Positions 35,247 to 45,248 of a DNA stretch of 64,000 nucleotides are shown here, piece after piece. Source of the DNA: Flammeovirga pacifica (GTDB taxonomy: Bacteria > Bacteroidota > Bacteroidia > Cytophagales > Flammeovirgaceae); the NCBI RefSeq assembly GCF_000807855.2, contig NZ_JRYR02000002.1, positions 821,756 to 885,755 of the forward strand, written 5' to 3'. The position numbers were made by a program, and so were the translations under genes. Under the pieces are notes generated by a model. That model was not told where the DNA came from and searched no databases. It saw only the letters and a list, made by a program, of their open reading frames with translations. Numbering within the stretch: the first letter of the stretch is position 1; every line of letters begins with the position of its first letter.

Positions 35247-36383
35247 TTACCCTTTAGAGGGTTCTTTACCTAATTCTATAATTGCGTGATAAGCTTTCTT
35301 GGGGTTATTTTTTCTATCAAATAACAAAGGATGGTCTGTTCTTCCTTCAATTGGCCAATTATTTCGCCATGTATGCGCATCATTAACACCCCAAAAAGTA
35401 ACTCTACTTATTTTATCTTGATGTTTTAATAATATTTTAAATAAATCAACATAATTAGATGCTAATTTAGTTTGCATACTATCTGGTAAAGATGTTGTAA
35501 AAGGATCAAATTCTGGAACTAATGCATATTTTTGGGATATTTCTGCCGAAATTTCCTCTGTTGGGAAAGGTAGAACTGAAATATCTAATTCGGTCAACAT
35601 TACTTTAATACCGAGGGCTGCAAAGTCTGTGATACTTTTTTCAAACTCATGAATTTTCACATAATCTATTCCATAATGTGCTTGCATACCAATTCCATCC
35701 ACTCTAAGACCTTTTTCCTGCAATTTTTTGATAAGACGTACAGCTTCAGTCCTTCTATGTGGTAAAATCAAAGAATAATCATTATAATATAACTCAGCAT
35801 TTGGATCCGCCTCATTTGCAAATTTAAAAGCCAACTCGATATACTCAGGACCAATTATTTCAAACCATTTACTTTTTCTGAGACCTTCAATATCATCAAT
35901 AGCTTCATTCACTACATCCCATGCTTGGACTCTACCTTTATAACGTCCTACAACGGTATAAATATGATCTCTCATTCGGTTGATCAATTCTTCTCTCGAA
36001 CATTGTTCACCTTTGTCATTTAAGAAAAACCATTCAGGTACTTGAGAATGCCAAATAAGGGTATGACCAACGATAAACATATTATGTTTTTCCCCATATT
36101 GGACAAAAACATCTGCATCTGTAAAATCATATTCATCTTCAGAAGGGTGGAGTTCTTCTGGTTTCATACAGTTTTCTGCTACAATAGAATTAAACTGTTG
36201 CTCTACTACAACCGAGGATTCTTTTCTTAAACCATTGGTGTGTTGAACATGTAAAGCAGTCCCTAGAAGGAACTTATCTTTATATACTTCTTTAAGTGAG
36301 GTTTGTACCTCTGTTGATTGATTTTCACAACTAAATAACCCTATTAATACTGTCAAAAACAGTACATGACTTAATGTTTTCAT
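35247..36383 (-). CDS. GH10 endo-1,4-beta-xylanase lipoprotein
   Basis: 378 residues. Lipoprotein signal with lipobox GLFSC (C19). Single GH10 domain: LLGTALHVQH, VAENCMKPEELHPSEDEYDF (canonical GH10 start with KPE), GHTLIWHSQVPEWFF, AWDVVNEAIDD with the acid/base glutamate, LYYNDYSL, GIGMQAHYGI, VMLTELDISV with the nucleophile glutamate, and FWGVNDAHTWRNNWP. A complete and standard catalytic set; closest to the compact GH10 enzymes of Bacteroidota. It is upstream of the HTCS gene on the same strand but separated by 166 bases with inverted repeats, so it is probably its own transcription unit responding to the same signal. Confidence 0.95.
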   Translation of the reverse strand: MKTLSHVLFLTVLIGLFSCENQSTEVQTSLKEVYKDKFLLGTALHVQHTNGLRKESSVVVEQQFNSIVAENCMKPEELHPSEDEYDFTDADVFVQYGEKHNMFIVGHTLIWHSQVPEWFFLNDKGEQCSREELINRMRDHIYTVVGRYKGRVQAWDVVNEAIDDIEGLRKSKWFEIIGPEYIELAFKFANEADPNAELYYNDYSLILPHRRTEAVRLIKKLQEKGLRVDGIGMQAHYGIDYVKIHEFEKSITDFAALGIKVMLTELDISVLPFPTEEISAEISQKYALVPEFDPFTTSLPDSMQTKLASNYVDLFKILLKHQDKISRVTFWGVNDAHTWRNNWPIEGRTDHPLLFDRKNNPKKAYHAIIELGKEPSKG

Positions 36384-36493
36384 CTTAATGAAATTAAAAA
36401 ATTAAACAGTAGTCAAACTGGCTATTCTAGTTTATTATAGTTTCGACACTTCTATTTACTCATTTATTTTATCAAATAAAAATGTTTGGCAAT

Positions 36494-36528
36494 AAAAACA
36501 CCTCACCCATCTTAAGATGAATGAGGTG
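36494..36528 (-). terminator. Terminator downstream of the 190-residue unknown gene
   Basis: Two-part stem: CACCTCA (36499-36505) with TGAGGTG (36522-36528), and inner CATCTT/AAGATG (36508-36519), followed by a run of T on the minus strand. Lies just after the stop of the gene ending at 36560. Confidence 0.75.
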
Positions 36529-36559
36529 ATATTATGAAAATTAAAAACACTAAATCTTA

Positions 36560-37132
36560 TTAACCCAGCTTCTTTCTACCAAGAGGAAAACGGTATACTT
36601 CACCCCCTGCTTGTTTAAGCTCTTTCATTAACTCTTTGTCTTCTCCGAAAAAGAATCTATTTGGATAATTTTTCATCAACCAATAAGTGGCTTGTCTATT
36701 TACAAAAACATAGGGACATCCTAAATGAATACTTCGTCTTGATTTATTATTCATATCAATACAAAATAGGGTGTATACCACTAATGATTTCGGTAGAAGT
36801 TTACCTGACAAAACCAATTCCTCTAATTCTTCTTCTGTTTTGCTCGTGTAATCAAAAAATAAAGTCCCTCTAGCATCTAACATGCTTACAAAAGCCATAT
36901 TAGGTCTGCTCTTTTTAGGATTCATAGCCTTAAAAGATTGCATTTGCATCCAAGTTAATTTTTTGATTTTATCTGTATTTTTCACCACCAATGGTTCAAT
37001 TTTAGCAAAAATGCCATTGTCAACTTGGGCATTAAAATAATCCGTCTCGTCGGTAAATTGTAATGCTTGATCTTCAGTCATTTGGTCGATTCTATCCATC
37101 TCGTGGTTTATGATTCGTCTTGAAATTTTCAT
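36560..37132 (-). CDS. Hypothetical cytosolic protein, 190 residues
   Basis: Family not recognised. No signal peptide or membrane segment; the N terminus is charged and helical (KISRRIINHEMDRIDQMTEDQAL), the middle contains LTWMQMQSFKAMNPKKSRPNMAFVSMLDARGTLFFDYTSKT in beta-rich form, and the C terminus is basic (VYRFPLGRKKLG). Codon use resembles neighbours and it has its own terminator, so it is probably a real single-gene unit. It separates the xylan locus from the energy operon and does not obviously belong to either. Confidence 0.7.
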   Translation of the reverse strand: MKISRRIINHEMDRIDQMTEDQALQFTDETDYFNAQVDNGIFAKIEPLVVKNTDKIKKLTWMQMQSFKAMNPKKSRPNMAFVSMLDARGTLFFDYTSKTEEELEELVLSGKLLPKSLVVYTLFCIDMNNKSRRSIHLGCPYVFVNRQATYWLMKNYPNRFFFGEDKELMKELKQAGGEVYRFPLGRKKLG

Positions 37133-37608
37133 AATAATCGTTATTTTAAATGTAGTGTTCCCAGTAGTATATAGTTATGAAAATTATGGGTTGAGTAGCG
37201 CTTATCAATATTTATAAAATTAATTTACATTAAATATTGATATCAAACAATAAATCTATACTATTTTCAAATATTAACCAAAATAATAGTCTATAAAAAT
37301 TGAAATTATTATAGATGAAATTTCATTTCACAAATACCAATTATCAATAAATCATTGGCACCTCTTATCATCAGATTATTTGTTTCTGTTAAATATTGTT
37401 CATTATTAAGTATTTTAAAACGATTCTAAACAATTGAAAAGGTACAATTTGAAATCTCATTAATAAAAACTTCTAGACATGAACAAAAAGTGTCATTTAA
37501 ACGTCTTATTAGGCTATTTATGCTATTACCTAATGTCAATTCACAAATAAAAATTACGAGTTTAAACTTGATTTTTTACAATAGAAAATAACTATTATTG
37601 ACTTTCGT

Positions 37609-37629
37609 CACCTATTTAATTGATAGGTG
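37609..37629. promoter_or_regulatory. Dyad CACCTAT-N7-ATAGGTG upstream of PFOR
   Basis: Seven-base perfect arms around a seven-base AT spacer, 350 bases upstream of the PFOR start. Candidate operator; protein unknown. Confidence 0.3.
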
Positions 37630-37813
37630 TCATGTGAAATAATTTTCAATCTCAATACTTTAGGAGTGTAAACAATACAGTTATACAATAACGACACACA
37701 TAACACTACTCACTTATATATTGATAATGAGTTGGTTAATTATCATAGTTTAATTACTAACTTTTATTTCAACCTAATAAAACGAAACCTTGTAGTTATA
37801 ATAAAATGATTCT

Positions 37814-37831
37814 TACGATAAATTTATCGTA
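37814..37831. promoter_or_regulatory. 18-bp perfect palindrome TACGATAAATTTATCGTA upstream of PFOR
   Basis: Perfect 18-base palindrome 150 bases before the PFOR start codon. It does not fit FNR (TTGAT-N4-ATCAA) or Rex (TTGTGAA-N4-TTCACAA) consensus. Good candidate for the operator of a dimeric redox or metabolite regulator of the PFOR-Rnf operon. Confidence 0.45.
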
Positions 37832-37980
37832 GAAATGAAAATGAAGAAAGCAACTTATATAACTATTACTACAAGTTTAAATATATAAAAAATACAAAAA
37901 TACGATGCTATACTTTATTGAAGCATAACATCTTTTTTTGATCTTTTGAATACACATTTACAGAAAGCGAATAGATAAAA

Positions 37981-40900
37981 ATGAGCAACAACACAACTAA
38001 CGCGAAGTACCCTGGAACTCGTGTAGCTATGGATGGAAACACTGCAGCTATTATGTGCGAAAGGGAATCGTCAGATGCAGCAGGCGCTTATCCTATTACT
38101 CCATCTACTCAAATGGGTGAATATTGGGCAGAAGAAGCCGCTAGAGGGCATTTAAACATTTCAGACAAACCTTTAATTTTTATTGAGCCAGAAGGTGAAC
38201 ATGCAGCAGCAGCTGTAACCGCTGGTTTATCTATGACAGGCCAAAGAGCCGCCAATTTTTCATCAGGTCAAGGTATTGCCTACATGCATGAATCTTTATA
38301 TGCAGCTGTTGGTAAGCGACTTACGTATGTCTTAAACATTGGCGCAAGGGCAATGACGAAGTCTACCCTTAATGTACATGCAGGACATGATGACTACCAT
38401 GCCATAGATGACACTGGTTTCTTCCAGTTATTTGCCAAGAAAGCACAACACGTTGCCGACTTGAATATCATTTCCCATAAAATTGCCGAGTTGGCTTTAA
38501 CACCTGGGGTGATTGCACAAGATGGGTTCTTAACAACCCACTTAATCGAATCTCTTAACATTCCGGAAAGAGAATTAATCAAAGAGTATTTAGGTCGTCC
38601 AGACGACATTATCCCTACGCCTACTCCAGCACAAAAAATTATTTATGGAGAAACTCGTAGACGTATTCCTGAAATTTGGGATGTGGATAATCCATTAATG
38701 GCGGGTATTGTACAGAACCAAGATGCGTATATGCAATCTGTGGCTTCTCAAAGACCTTTCTTCTTTGATCATATTAAAGAAATTACGGATCAGGCATTTA
38801 AAGATTTCTACGAATTAACAGGGCGTGAATACAAACGTGTCATGACCTATAAAGTAGAAGATGCAGATTACCTTATCCTAGGGCAAGGTAGTGTGGTTTC
38901 TAGTGCCGAAGCAGTAGTTGATTACATCAGAGAAACTAGAGGTATAAAAGTAGGTGTAGTCGATTTAGTAATGTTCCGCCCTTTCCCTGCCGATTTACTT
39001 GCACAAGTATTAAAAGGCAAAAAAGGAGTTACTATTCTAGAACGTTTGGATCAGCCATTGGCAGAAGATGCTCCAATTATGAGAGAAGTTCGTTCTGTTT
39101 TATCAAAATGTTTAGAAAACGGAACGCACAGTAAAAATCTTCCATATCCAGAATTAAGCAGTTATAAACCTAAAGAAATGCCTGCTTTGTATTCTGGTTC
39201 ATTTGGCATGGGATCAAGAGACCTTCAACCTGAAGGTATTATTGGTGCTATCGAAAATATGATGGACGATGGTGCACAGAAAAAGCTATTCTATTTATCC
39301 ATTGATTTTGTAAGAGAAAAAGCTTTTAACCCTAAGCAAAGACAATATCAAGAAACTATACAGGAGTCGTATCCTAACATCAAGAATCTTTCGGTTCGTG
39401 GTTCTGAAAATCCTAACTTAATGCCTAAACAGGCTGTGACTGTCCGTTTCCACTCTATCGGTGGTTGGGGAGCTATCACTACAGGTAAAAACTTGGCCAT
39501 GACATTGTTCGATCTTTTGGGATACGATATCAAAGCCAATCCAAAATACGGTTCTGAGAAAAAAGGTCAGCCTACAACTTATTATTTAGCAGCCGCTCCT
39601 GAACCAATTCGTATCAACTGCGAATACTATTTTGTGGATGTTGTACTTTCTCCAGACCCTAATGTATTTAAACACACAAATGCAATTGCAGGTCTGAAAG
39701 AAGGTGGATGTTTTATTATTCAAAGTGATAAGGCCACTCAAGAAGAAGTTTGGGCAGATATTCCTCGTCAATATCAAAAAATAATTATTGATAAGAACAT
39801 TCATGTTTTCTATATCGATGGTTTCAAAATTGCGAGAGAAGAAGCTACAGATCCTGAATTACAATTGAGAATGCAAGGAATCGCCTTCCAAGGTGCCTTT
39901 TTCTCGTCTTCTCCACTAATGGAAAAAACAGGTTTGGATGCTGATAAATTATTAGACGCAATCCAAGATCAATTACAATCTAAATTTGGAGGCAAAGGTC
40001 AACGAGTAGTTGATGACAACATGAGAGTGGTTAAACGTGGCTTCGATGAGGTACATGAAATCACTTGTAAGGTCATTACAGAACAACAACTTGTTGAACA
40101 GATCCATAAAGATATCCCAACCCCAACTCTACTTAAAAAGTCTCCAGTAAGTGAATCAAAATTATCTGATGTTCACCGCTTCTGGGAGCAAACTGGTCAT
40201 TTCTATCAAAGAGGAATGGGCAACGACAACATCACCGATCCGTTTATTGGTTTGAGTGTGATGCCTGCTGCTTCCTCTTTGTTTAGAGATATGACAGGTA
40301 TTCGTTTTGAACATCCAGAATGGATTCCTAACAATTGTACTGCTTGTGGTAACTGTTATACTGTTTGTCCTGACACGGCCTTACCTGGCTTGGTTTCCGA
40401 CTTAAACGATGTAATGGAAACAGTAGTAAAACGAGTTAAAAAGAAAAAAGGTAAAGTAGAACATCTACCTAAAGTGATCCGTCAGATGACCGGTAAAATC
40501 CGTGAGCGTTTTGACAGTGTGAAAGGTGATGTAACAGTGAACGATCAAATACACGCCATCTTAGATGAGGTAATTTTTGATGCTAGTACTCCAACAGCAC
40601 AAGTTCAAGAACTGGAATGGTTCAAGCAAGAACTAGGTGATTTCCAATTTGCTTTAACTCGTCCTTATTATCAATTGAATGAGAAAAAAGAAAAAGGAAG
40701 TGGAGGTTTATTTAGTATTACATTAAATCCTCAAACCTGTAAAGGTTGTATGGAATGTATCAAGGTCTGTGAAGATGATGCTTTACATGCAGTCATACAA
40801 ACAGATGGTTCTGTAGCCAAACTTCGTGATGAATGGAACCTATGGGAAGATCTACCAACCACTCCTGCTAAATACAACAGAATTGATGATTTAGAAGAGA

Positions 40901-42879
40901 AAATTGGTCCATTAGAGACCCTCCTATTAAATAAAAATGCCTACTCTGTGATGGCCTCAGGCGATGGAGCTTGTCTTGGTTGCTCAGAAAAATCAGTAGT
41001 GCATTTATTCACTGCAACGGTAGAATCTTTGATGATGCCTAGAGTGAAAAAACATGTAGCTTATATAGGTGAACTGATTGGTAAATTAGAGAAGCATATC
41101 CAATTGAAGTTGATGGAAACAGTCAACTTAAATGATGCCGATCTTATGGCTGATATCGTGACTGAAATGTCGGATTCAGACTTAACCATGTCAAGTATTA
41201 CAAGTAGAATTGAATCTGCCAAAGGTACTGCTCCTATTGACCAAGAATGGTTTAGAGGTGTCACTCAACTGATGGCACAGCTGAAACAATTAAAATGGAA
41301 ATATGAGCAAGGCACAACGGGTCGAGGTCGTTCTAGTATGGGTATGACAAATGCCACAGGATGTACTTCGGTATGGGGATCTACCTATCCTTACAATCCG
41401 TATCCTTTCCCATGGGCCAACCACTTGTTCCAGGATTCAACATCATTAGCAATGGGTATCTTCGAAGGTCACATGGCTAAAATGGCTGATGGTTTCAAAG
41501 CGGTTAGAAAAGCTGAATTGGAATTAGCCGGTACGTATGATGCAGACAAACATAAAGATTTCTTTACTTACTTTAATTGGGAACAATTTAGTGATGAAGA
41601 GTGGCATTTATGTCCTCCAGTTGTAGCCCTTGGTGGTGATGGTTCGATGTACGACATCGGTTTCCAAAACTTATCAAGAATGATGGCCTCAGGTAAACCT
41701 ATTAAGGTAGTGGTTGTAGATACACAAGTGTACTCTAACACTGGTGGTCAAGCTTGTACCTCTGGTTTTATTGGTCAAGTATCTGATATGGCACAATATG
41801 GTAAGGTATGGAAAGGTAAAGCAGAACCTCGTAAAGAGATTGGTTTAATTGCAATGGCACATAGAAATACTTATGTGTTACAATCCACTTTAGCCAATAC
41901 TTCTCAGATGTTAGAAGGCTTTATTGATGGATTAATGACGAAACGTCCTGCCCTATTCAATGTTTATACAACTTGTCAGCCAGAACATGGTGTGGCAGAT
42001 GATTTAGGTGCACATCAAGCGAAGTTAGCCATTGAGTCTCGTACTTATCCAATCTTTAAATACAATCCTGATTTGGGTACCAAAGCATCTGATAATTTCG
42101 ATTTATCTGGTAACCCAGATATGGATCTTATCTGGCCTAAATATACCCTGAAATATAAAGACAATGGCAAAGACAAAACAATGGAAGTAGATATGACTTT
42201 CGCTGATTTTGCCATTACTGAAGCTAGATTCAGAAAGCACTTTAGAATGGCTCCAAGAGATACTTGGAATGAAAACATGGTGCCTTTAGCTGAATTTATT
42301 GAAATGCCTAAAGAAGATCGAGAAGGTTTATTCCCGTTTGTTTGGGCAGTCGATAAAAAAGAGCAATTGACAAGAGTAATGATTGCTGAACCAATTGTTG
42401 ATTCTGCGATTGAGCGTAAAGAATTCTGGATCATGCTAAAAGACTTAGCGGGTAAACAAGAAATCCCTGAAGTAGATGAGTCTCATATTCGTCAGGAAAT
42501 CGTTGGAAAACTTGCTCAAGGTTTAATGAAATTAGCGACCGGAGAAGCAGGTGATATTGCAGACGTTGTATTACCTCAGGATGATGCATCAGCAACACCT
42601 GTTGAAAATGGTGCAGCTGATAACGGGAACTATATGGCTCCTTGGATAGAGTCTGAAGAATGTAGTGGTTGTGATGAATGTATCAAAATCAATAATAAGA
42701 TGTTTGAATACAATACTCAGAAACAAGCCATCATTAAGAATGCTCAAGCAGGACCATATGCCGATCTAGTCAAAGCAGGAGAGAAATGTTCTCAAGGTGT
42801 GATTCACCCAGGTTTCCCTAAGGATATGTCCGAAAAGGAAATCGAAAAATGGATCAAAAGAGGGGAAAGATTGAACTAG
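37981..42879 (+). CDS. nifJ: Pyruvate:ferredoxin (flavodoxin) oxidoreductase, extended single-chain form
   Basis: Oxidises pyruvate to acetyl-CoA and CO2 with reduction of ferredoxin; uses TPP and Fe-S clusters. 1632 residues, about 450 longer than classical NifJ (about 1170-1200). Order: domain I with AYPITPSTQMGEYW (33-46) and domain II; gamma domain (about 485-690, VRFHSIGGWGAITTGKNLA); two [4Fe-4S] sites, NCTACGNCYTVCP (near 782) and TCKGCMECIKVCE (near 919); the TPP domain with GDGACLGCSEKS (near 997), ALGGDGSMYDIGFQNL (near 1216) and SNTGGQACTSG; and a further C-terminal CSGCDEC ferredoxin-like motif (near 1560) with a distant fourth cysteine. Extra sequence lies between the second cluster and the TPP core and at the C terminus. 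The start MSNNTTNAKYPGTRVAMDGN is typical. First gene of the Rnf operon; rnfC follows 13 bases later. Confidence 0.95.
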   Translation: MSNNTTNAKYPGTRVAMDGNTAAIMCERESSDAAGAYPITPSTQMGEYWAEEAARGHLNISDKPLIFIEPEGEHAAAAVTAGLSMTGQRAANFSSGQGIAYMHESLYAAVGKRLTYVLNIGARAMTKSTLNVHAGHDDYHAIDDTGFFQLFAKKAQHVADLNIISHKIAELALTPGVIAQDGFLTTHLIESLNIPERELIKEYLGRPDDIIPTPTPAQKIIYGETRRRIPEIWDVDNPLMAGIVQNQDAYMQSVASQRPFFFDHIKEITDQAFKDFYELTGREYKRVMTYKVEDADYLILGQGSVVSSAEAVVDYIRETRGIKVGVVDLVMFRPFPADLLAQVLKGKKGVTILERLDQPLAEDAPIMREVRSVLSKCLENGTHSKNLPYPELSSYKPKEMPALYSGSFGMGSRDLQPEGIIGAIENMMDDGAQKKLFYLSIDFVREKAFNPKQRQYQETIQESYPNIKNLSVRGSENPNLMPKQAVTVRFHSIGGWGAITTGKNLAMTLFDLLGYDIKANPKYGSEKKGQPTTYYLAAAPEPIRINCEYYFVDVVLSPDPNVFKHTNAIAGLKEGGCFIIQSDKATQEEVWADIPRQYQKIIIDKNIHVFYIDGFKIAREEATDPELQLRMQGIAFQGAFFSSSPLMEKTGLDADKLLDAIQDQLQSKFGGKGQRVVDDNMRVVKRGFDEVHEITCKVITEQQLVEQIHKDIPTPTLLKKSPVSESKLSDVHRFWEQTGHFYQRGMGNDNITDPFIGLSVMPAASSLFRDMTGIRFEHPEWIPNNCTACGNCYTVCPDTALPGLVSDLNDVMETVVKRVKKKKGKVEHLPKVIRQMTGKIRERFDSVKGDVTVNDQIHAILDEVIFDASTPTAQVQELEWFKQELGDFQFALTRPYYQLNEKKEKGSGGLFSITLNPQTCKGCMECIKVCEDDALHAVIQTDGSVAKLRDEWNLWEDLPTTPAKYNRIDDLEEKIGPLETLLLNKNAYSVMASGDGACLGCSEKSVVHLFTATVESLMMPRVKKHVAYIGELIGKLEKHIQLKLMETVNLNDADLMADIVTEMSDSDLTMSSITSRIESAKGTAPIDQEWFRGVTQLMAQLKQLKWKYEQGTTGRGRSSMGMTNATGCTSVWGSTYPYNPYPFPWANHLFQDSTSLAMGIFEGHMAKMADGFKAVRKAELELAGTYDADKHKDFFTYFNWEQFSDEEWHLCPPVVALGGDGSMYDIGFQNLSRMMASGKPIKVVVVDTQVYSNTGGQACTSGFIGQVSDMAQYGKVWKGKAEPRKEIGLIAMAHRNTYVLQSTLANTSQMLEGFIDGLMTKRPALFNVYTTCQPEHGVADDLGAHQAKLAIESRTYPIFKYNPDLGTKASDNFDLSGNPDMDLIWPKYTLKYKDNGKDKTMEVDMTFADFAITEARFRKHFRMAPRDTWNENMVPLAEFIEMPKEDREGLFPFVWAVDKKEQLTRVMIAEPIVDSAIERKEFWIMLKDLAGKQEIPEVDESHIRQEIVGKLAQGLMKLATGEAGDIADVVLPQDDASATPVENGAADNGNYMAPWIESEECSGCDECIKINNKMFEYNTQKQAIIKNAQAGPYADLVKAGEKCSQGVIHPGFPKDMSEKEIEKWIKRGERLN

Positions 42880-42892
42880 AAAGGAAGGACCC

Positions 42893-44239
42893 ATGAAGTT
42901 ATTTAATTTTTATAAAAATACGTTCAAACATGGGATTCACCCACCGGAGTTTAAAGACGATACCAAAGATCTGCCGATTAAACAGTTCTCTTTCTCTCCG
43001 GTGTTTATCCTACCTATGGAACAACACATTGGTGGTCCATCTGAATTATTAGTGAATGAAGGACAAGAAGTAGACCGTGGCCAAATGATCGCCAAGGCTA
43101 GCGGTTTTATGTCTGTCCCTGTTCACGCACCGGTTTCCGGGGTAATTCGTAAAATCACCAAAGTACCTACCGTCAGTGGTAAGATGGTCACTGGTGTTTA
43201 TTTGGAAGCTTTCCCTTACTCTGGACAAGAGGTAAGGGAAGGTATTCCTATCCATCCGCAAGACGCTACTAAAGAGCAAATATTAAATGCTATACAGCAA
43301 GCGGGTATTGTAGGTTTGGGGGGAGCAGCTTTTCCTACCCATGTAAAACTTAAAGTTCCTGAGGATAAACAATGTGATATCCTCCTCCTTAATGGAGTAG
43401 AATGTGAGCCTTATTTAACTACCGACCATAGAGTAATGCTCGAACAATCTGATGATGTGTTTATGGGTATCCGTTACTTATTAAAAGCTACGGGTGCTAA
43501 AAAATGTATTATTGGGATTGAAGCAAATAAACAAAATGCAGCAGATCATTTGGAAAAAAATATTCCGGAAGATCTTCCTGTAGAAGTAAGAGTTGTACCT
43601 GTAAAGTATCCTCAAGGAGCAGAAAAAATGTTGATTACTAGTGTTCTTGACATTGAAGTACCTTCTGGTGGTTTGCCTATTGATGTTGGAGTTGTAGTTG
43701 TAAATATTGCAACTTCGGCAGAAATAGGAAGGTTATTACCTCATGGTTTAGGTATTCAAGAAAGAGTGGTCACGATTACCGGACCAGGAGTAAAGAAAAA
43801 AGGAAATTATTTAATTCCTATAGGTACTCCTATCCGTTATGTGCTCGAAGAAGTTGGGGTTTCTGATCAAATTTCTGAAGTCTACCTTGGTGGACCGATG
43901 ATGGGTGTAGCTATATCCAATCTGGACATTCCTGTAGTTAAAGGAACATCCGGAATTGTGGTCTACACTAATAAAGATGTACCCGATGTAAAACGAGAAT
44001 TCCCTTGTATCAAATGCGGAAGTTGTGTCGATGCCTGCCCTATCAGTTTAAACCCATCAAAAATGGGTTTACTATCAAGAGTAAAGGCATATGATGAGAT
44101 GGTATCAGATTGTAATTTAATGGATTGTTTTGAATGTGGCAGCTGTTCTTATGTGTGCCCATCTAATATTCCACTAGTACAACGTTTCCGTATTGCAAAA
44201 TCAATTGTTAGAAAACGAAAAGCGAAAGCACATGCGTAA
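42893..44239 (+). CDS. rnfC: Electron transport complex subunit RnfC
   Basis: Peripheral NADH-interacting subunit of the Rnf ferredoxin:NAD+ oxidoreductase, which pumps Na+ or H+. 448 residues: N-terminal biotinyl-like strand (HIGGPSELLVNEGQEVDRGQ), the NADH/FMN-binding Rossmann-type region (GIVGLGGAAFPTHVKL, LLLNGVECEPYLTTDHRVM), a SLBB part, and two [4Fe-4S] motifs: CIKCGSCVDACPISLNP and CFECGSCSYVCPSNIPL. No extended C-terminal repeat tail as in gamma-proteobacterial RnfC. It follows PFOR by 13 bases and overlaps rnfD by 8. Confidence 0.96.
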   Translation: MKLFNFYKNTFKHGIHPPEFKDDTKDLPIKQFSFSPVFILPMEQHIGGPSELLVNEGQEVDRGQMIAKASGFMSVPVHAPVSGVIRKITKVPTVSGKMVTGVYLEAFPYSGQEVREGIPIHPQDATKEQILNAIQQAGIVGLGGAAFPTHVKLKVPEDKQCDILLLNGVECEPYLTTDHRVMLEQSDDVFMGIRYLLKATGAKKCIIGIEANKQNAADHLEKNIPEDLPVEVRVVPVKYPQGAEKMLITSVLDIEVPSGGLPIDVGVVVVNIATSAEIGRLLPHGLGIQERVVTITGPGVKKKGNYLIPIGTPIRYVLEEVGVSDQISEVYLGGPMMGVAISNLDIPVVKGTSGIVVYTNKDVPDVKREFPCIKCGSCVDACPISLNPSKMGLLSRVKAYDEMVSDCNLMDCFECGSCSYVCPSNIPLVQRFRIAKSIVRKRKAKAHA

Positions 44240-45248
44240 TCAAACATTAAATATTAGCACATCTCCACACCTTAAAAAAGGGGTAACTACAGATGTGATT
44301 ATGAAAAATGTGGTCTATGCATTAATCCCTGCCACCGCATTTTCTATCTATGTTTTTGGTCTCAGTGCTTTATTCACCATTGGCATGTCGGTTACTTCTT
44401 GTGTACTGACAGAGCATTTCTTATGTAAATGGTCGGATAAAGACTCTACAATAAACGATTATTCTGCTGTAATCACTGGTGTATTATTGGGGTTAACCCT
44501 ACCTCCTATTTTTCCATTATGGATGACTTTTATGGGAGGAGTAATTGCCATTGGTTTAGGTAAATATCTATTTGGTGGATTAGGCTTCAATGTCTTTAAC
44601 CCTGCCCTTGTTGGACGAGCTGTTTTACAAGCAGCTTTCCCTGTTGCAATTACCACATGGTACCCAGCATTAATGCAAGATAGATTTACTTCGGTAGCCT
44701 CATCAATATATACACTTCCGTTCATGCAACCATTGTTTGATGGTGCTTCGGGAGCCACACCTTTATCTGCTTTTAAGTTTGATCACATATCAGCTGAAAC
44801 AACAGATTTAATGTTTGGTTTTGTAAGTGGATCAACCGGAGAAACATGTGCAATTGCCATTGTTTTGGGTGGTTTATATTTGATTTACAGAGGAATGATG
44901 AACTGGAAAATTCCAGCTTCAATTCTCACCTCTGCTTTCCTATTCTCGGGAATGTTGTATCTATATAATCCTGAATTATACCCTACTCCTTGGTTTATCC
45001 TATTCTCTGGAGGTTTATTGTTAGGTGCCTTTTTTATGGCAACAGATATGGTCGGTTCTCCGATCACGAATTTAGGTGTCATTATCTACGGATGTTTTAT
45101 TGGTATTCTGGTAGTGATTATCAGAATATGGGGTGGACTTCCTGAAGGAGTAATGTATGCTATCCTATTAGGCAATGCTTTAGCTCCTCAATTGGATAGA
45201 GTGATTCAACCTCGTGTTTATGGAACTTCAAAACTTTCGAAATCATGA
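44232..45248 (+). CDS. rnfD: Electron transport complex subunit RnfD
   Basis: Integral membrane subunit with covalently bound FMN. 339 residues when started at ATG 44232 (MRNQTLNIST), which overlaps rnfC by 8 bases; an upstream in-frame ATG at 44193 would add 13 charged residues inside rnfC and is less likely. About ten membrane segments. FNPALVGRAVLQAAFP is the NqrB/RnfD family signature, and DGASGATPLSAFK carries the SGAT threonine expected to hold FMN. Overlaps rnfG by 4 bases (ATGA). Confidence 0.96.
   Translation: MRNQTLNISTSPHLKKGVTTDVIMKNVVYALIPATAFSIYVFGLSALFTIGMSVTSCVLTEHFLCKWSDKDSTINDYSAVITGVLLGLTLPPIFPLWMTFMGGVIAIGLGKYLFGGLGFNVFNPALVGRAVLQAAFPVAITTWYPALMQDRFTSVASSIYTLPFMQPLFDGASGATPLSAFKFDHISAETTDLMFGFVSGSTGETCAIAIVLGGLYLIYRGMMNWKIPASILTSAFLFSGMLYLYNPELYPTPWFILFSGGLLLGAFFMATDMVGSPITNLGVIIYGCFIGILVVIIRIWGGLPEGVMYAILLGNALAPQLDRVIQPRVYGTSKLSKS

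Larger units (their letters stand above)
37133..37980. other. Long intergenic region upstream of the pyruvate:ferredoxin oxidoreductase gene
   Basis: About 850 AT-rich bases with no supported gene on either strand. It holds the promoter of the PFOR-Rnf operon and of the divergent 190-residue gene. Two dyads stand out: CACCTAT-7-ATAGGTG (37609-37629) and an 18-base perfect palindrome (37814-37831). Length suggests complex regulation, a long leader or an unrecognised RNA. Confidence 0.6.

Noticed and set aside
37479-37550. 23-codon ATG frame (MNKKCHLNVLLGYLCYYLMSIHK) in the gap before PFOR
   Set aside because: Too short and weakly hydrophobic, no start context and no support beyond chance in AT-rich DNA.
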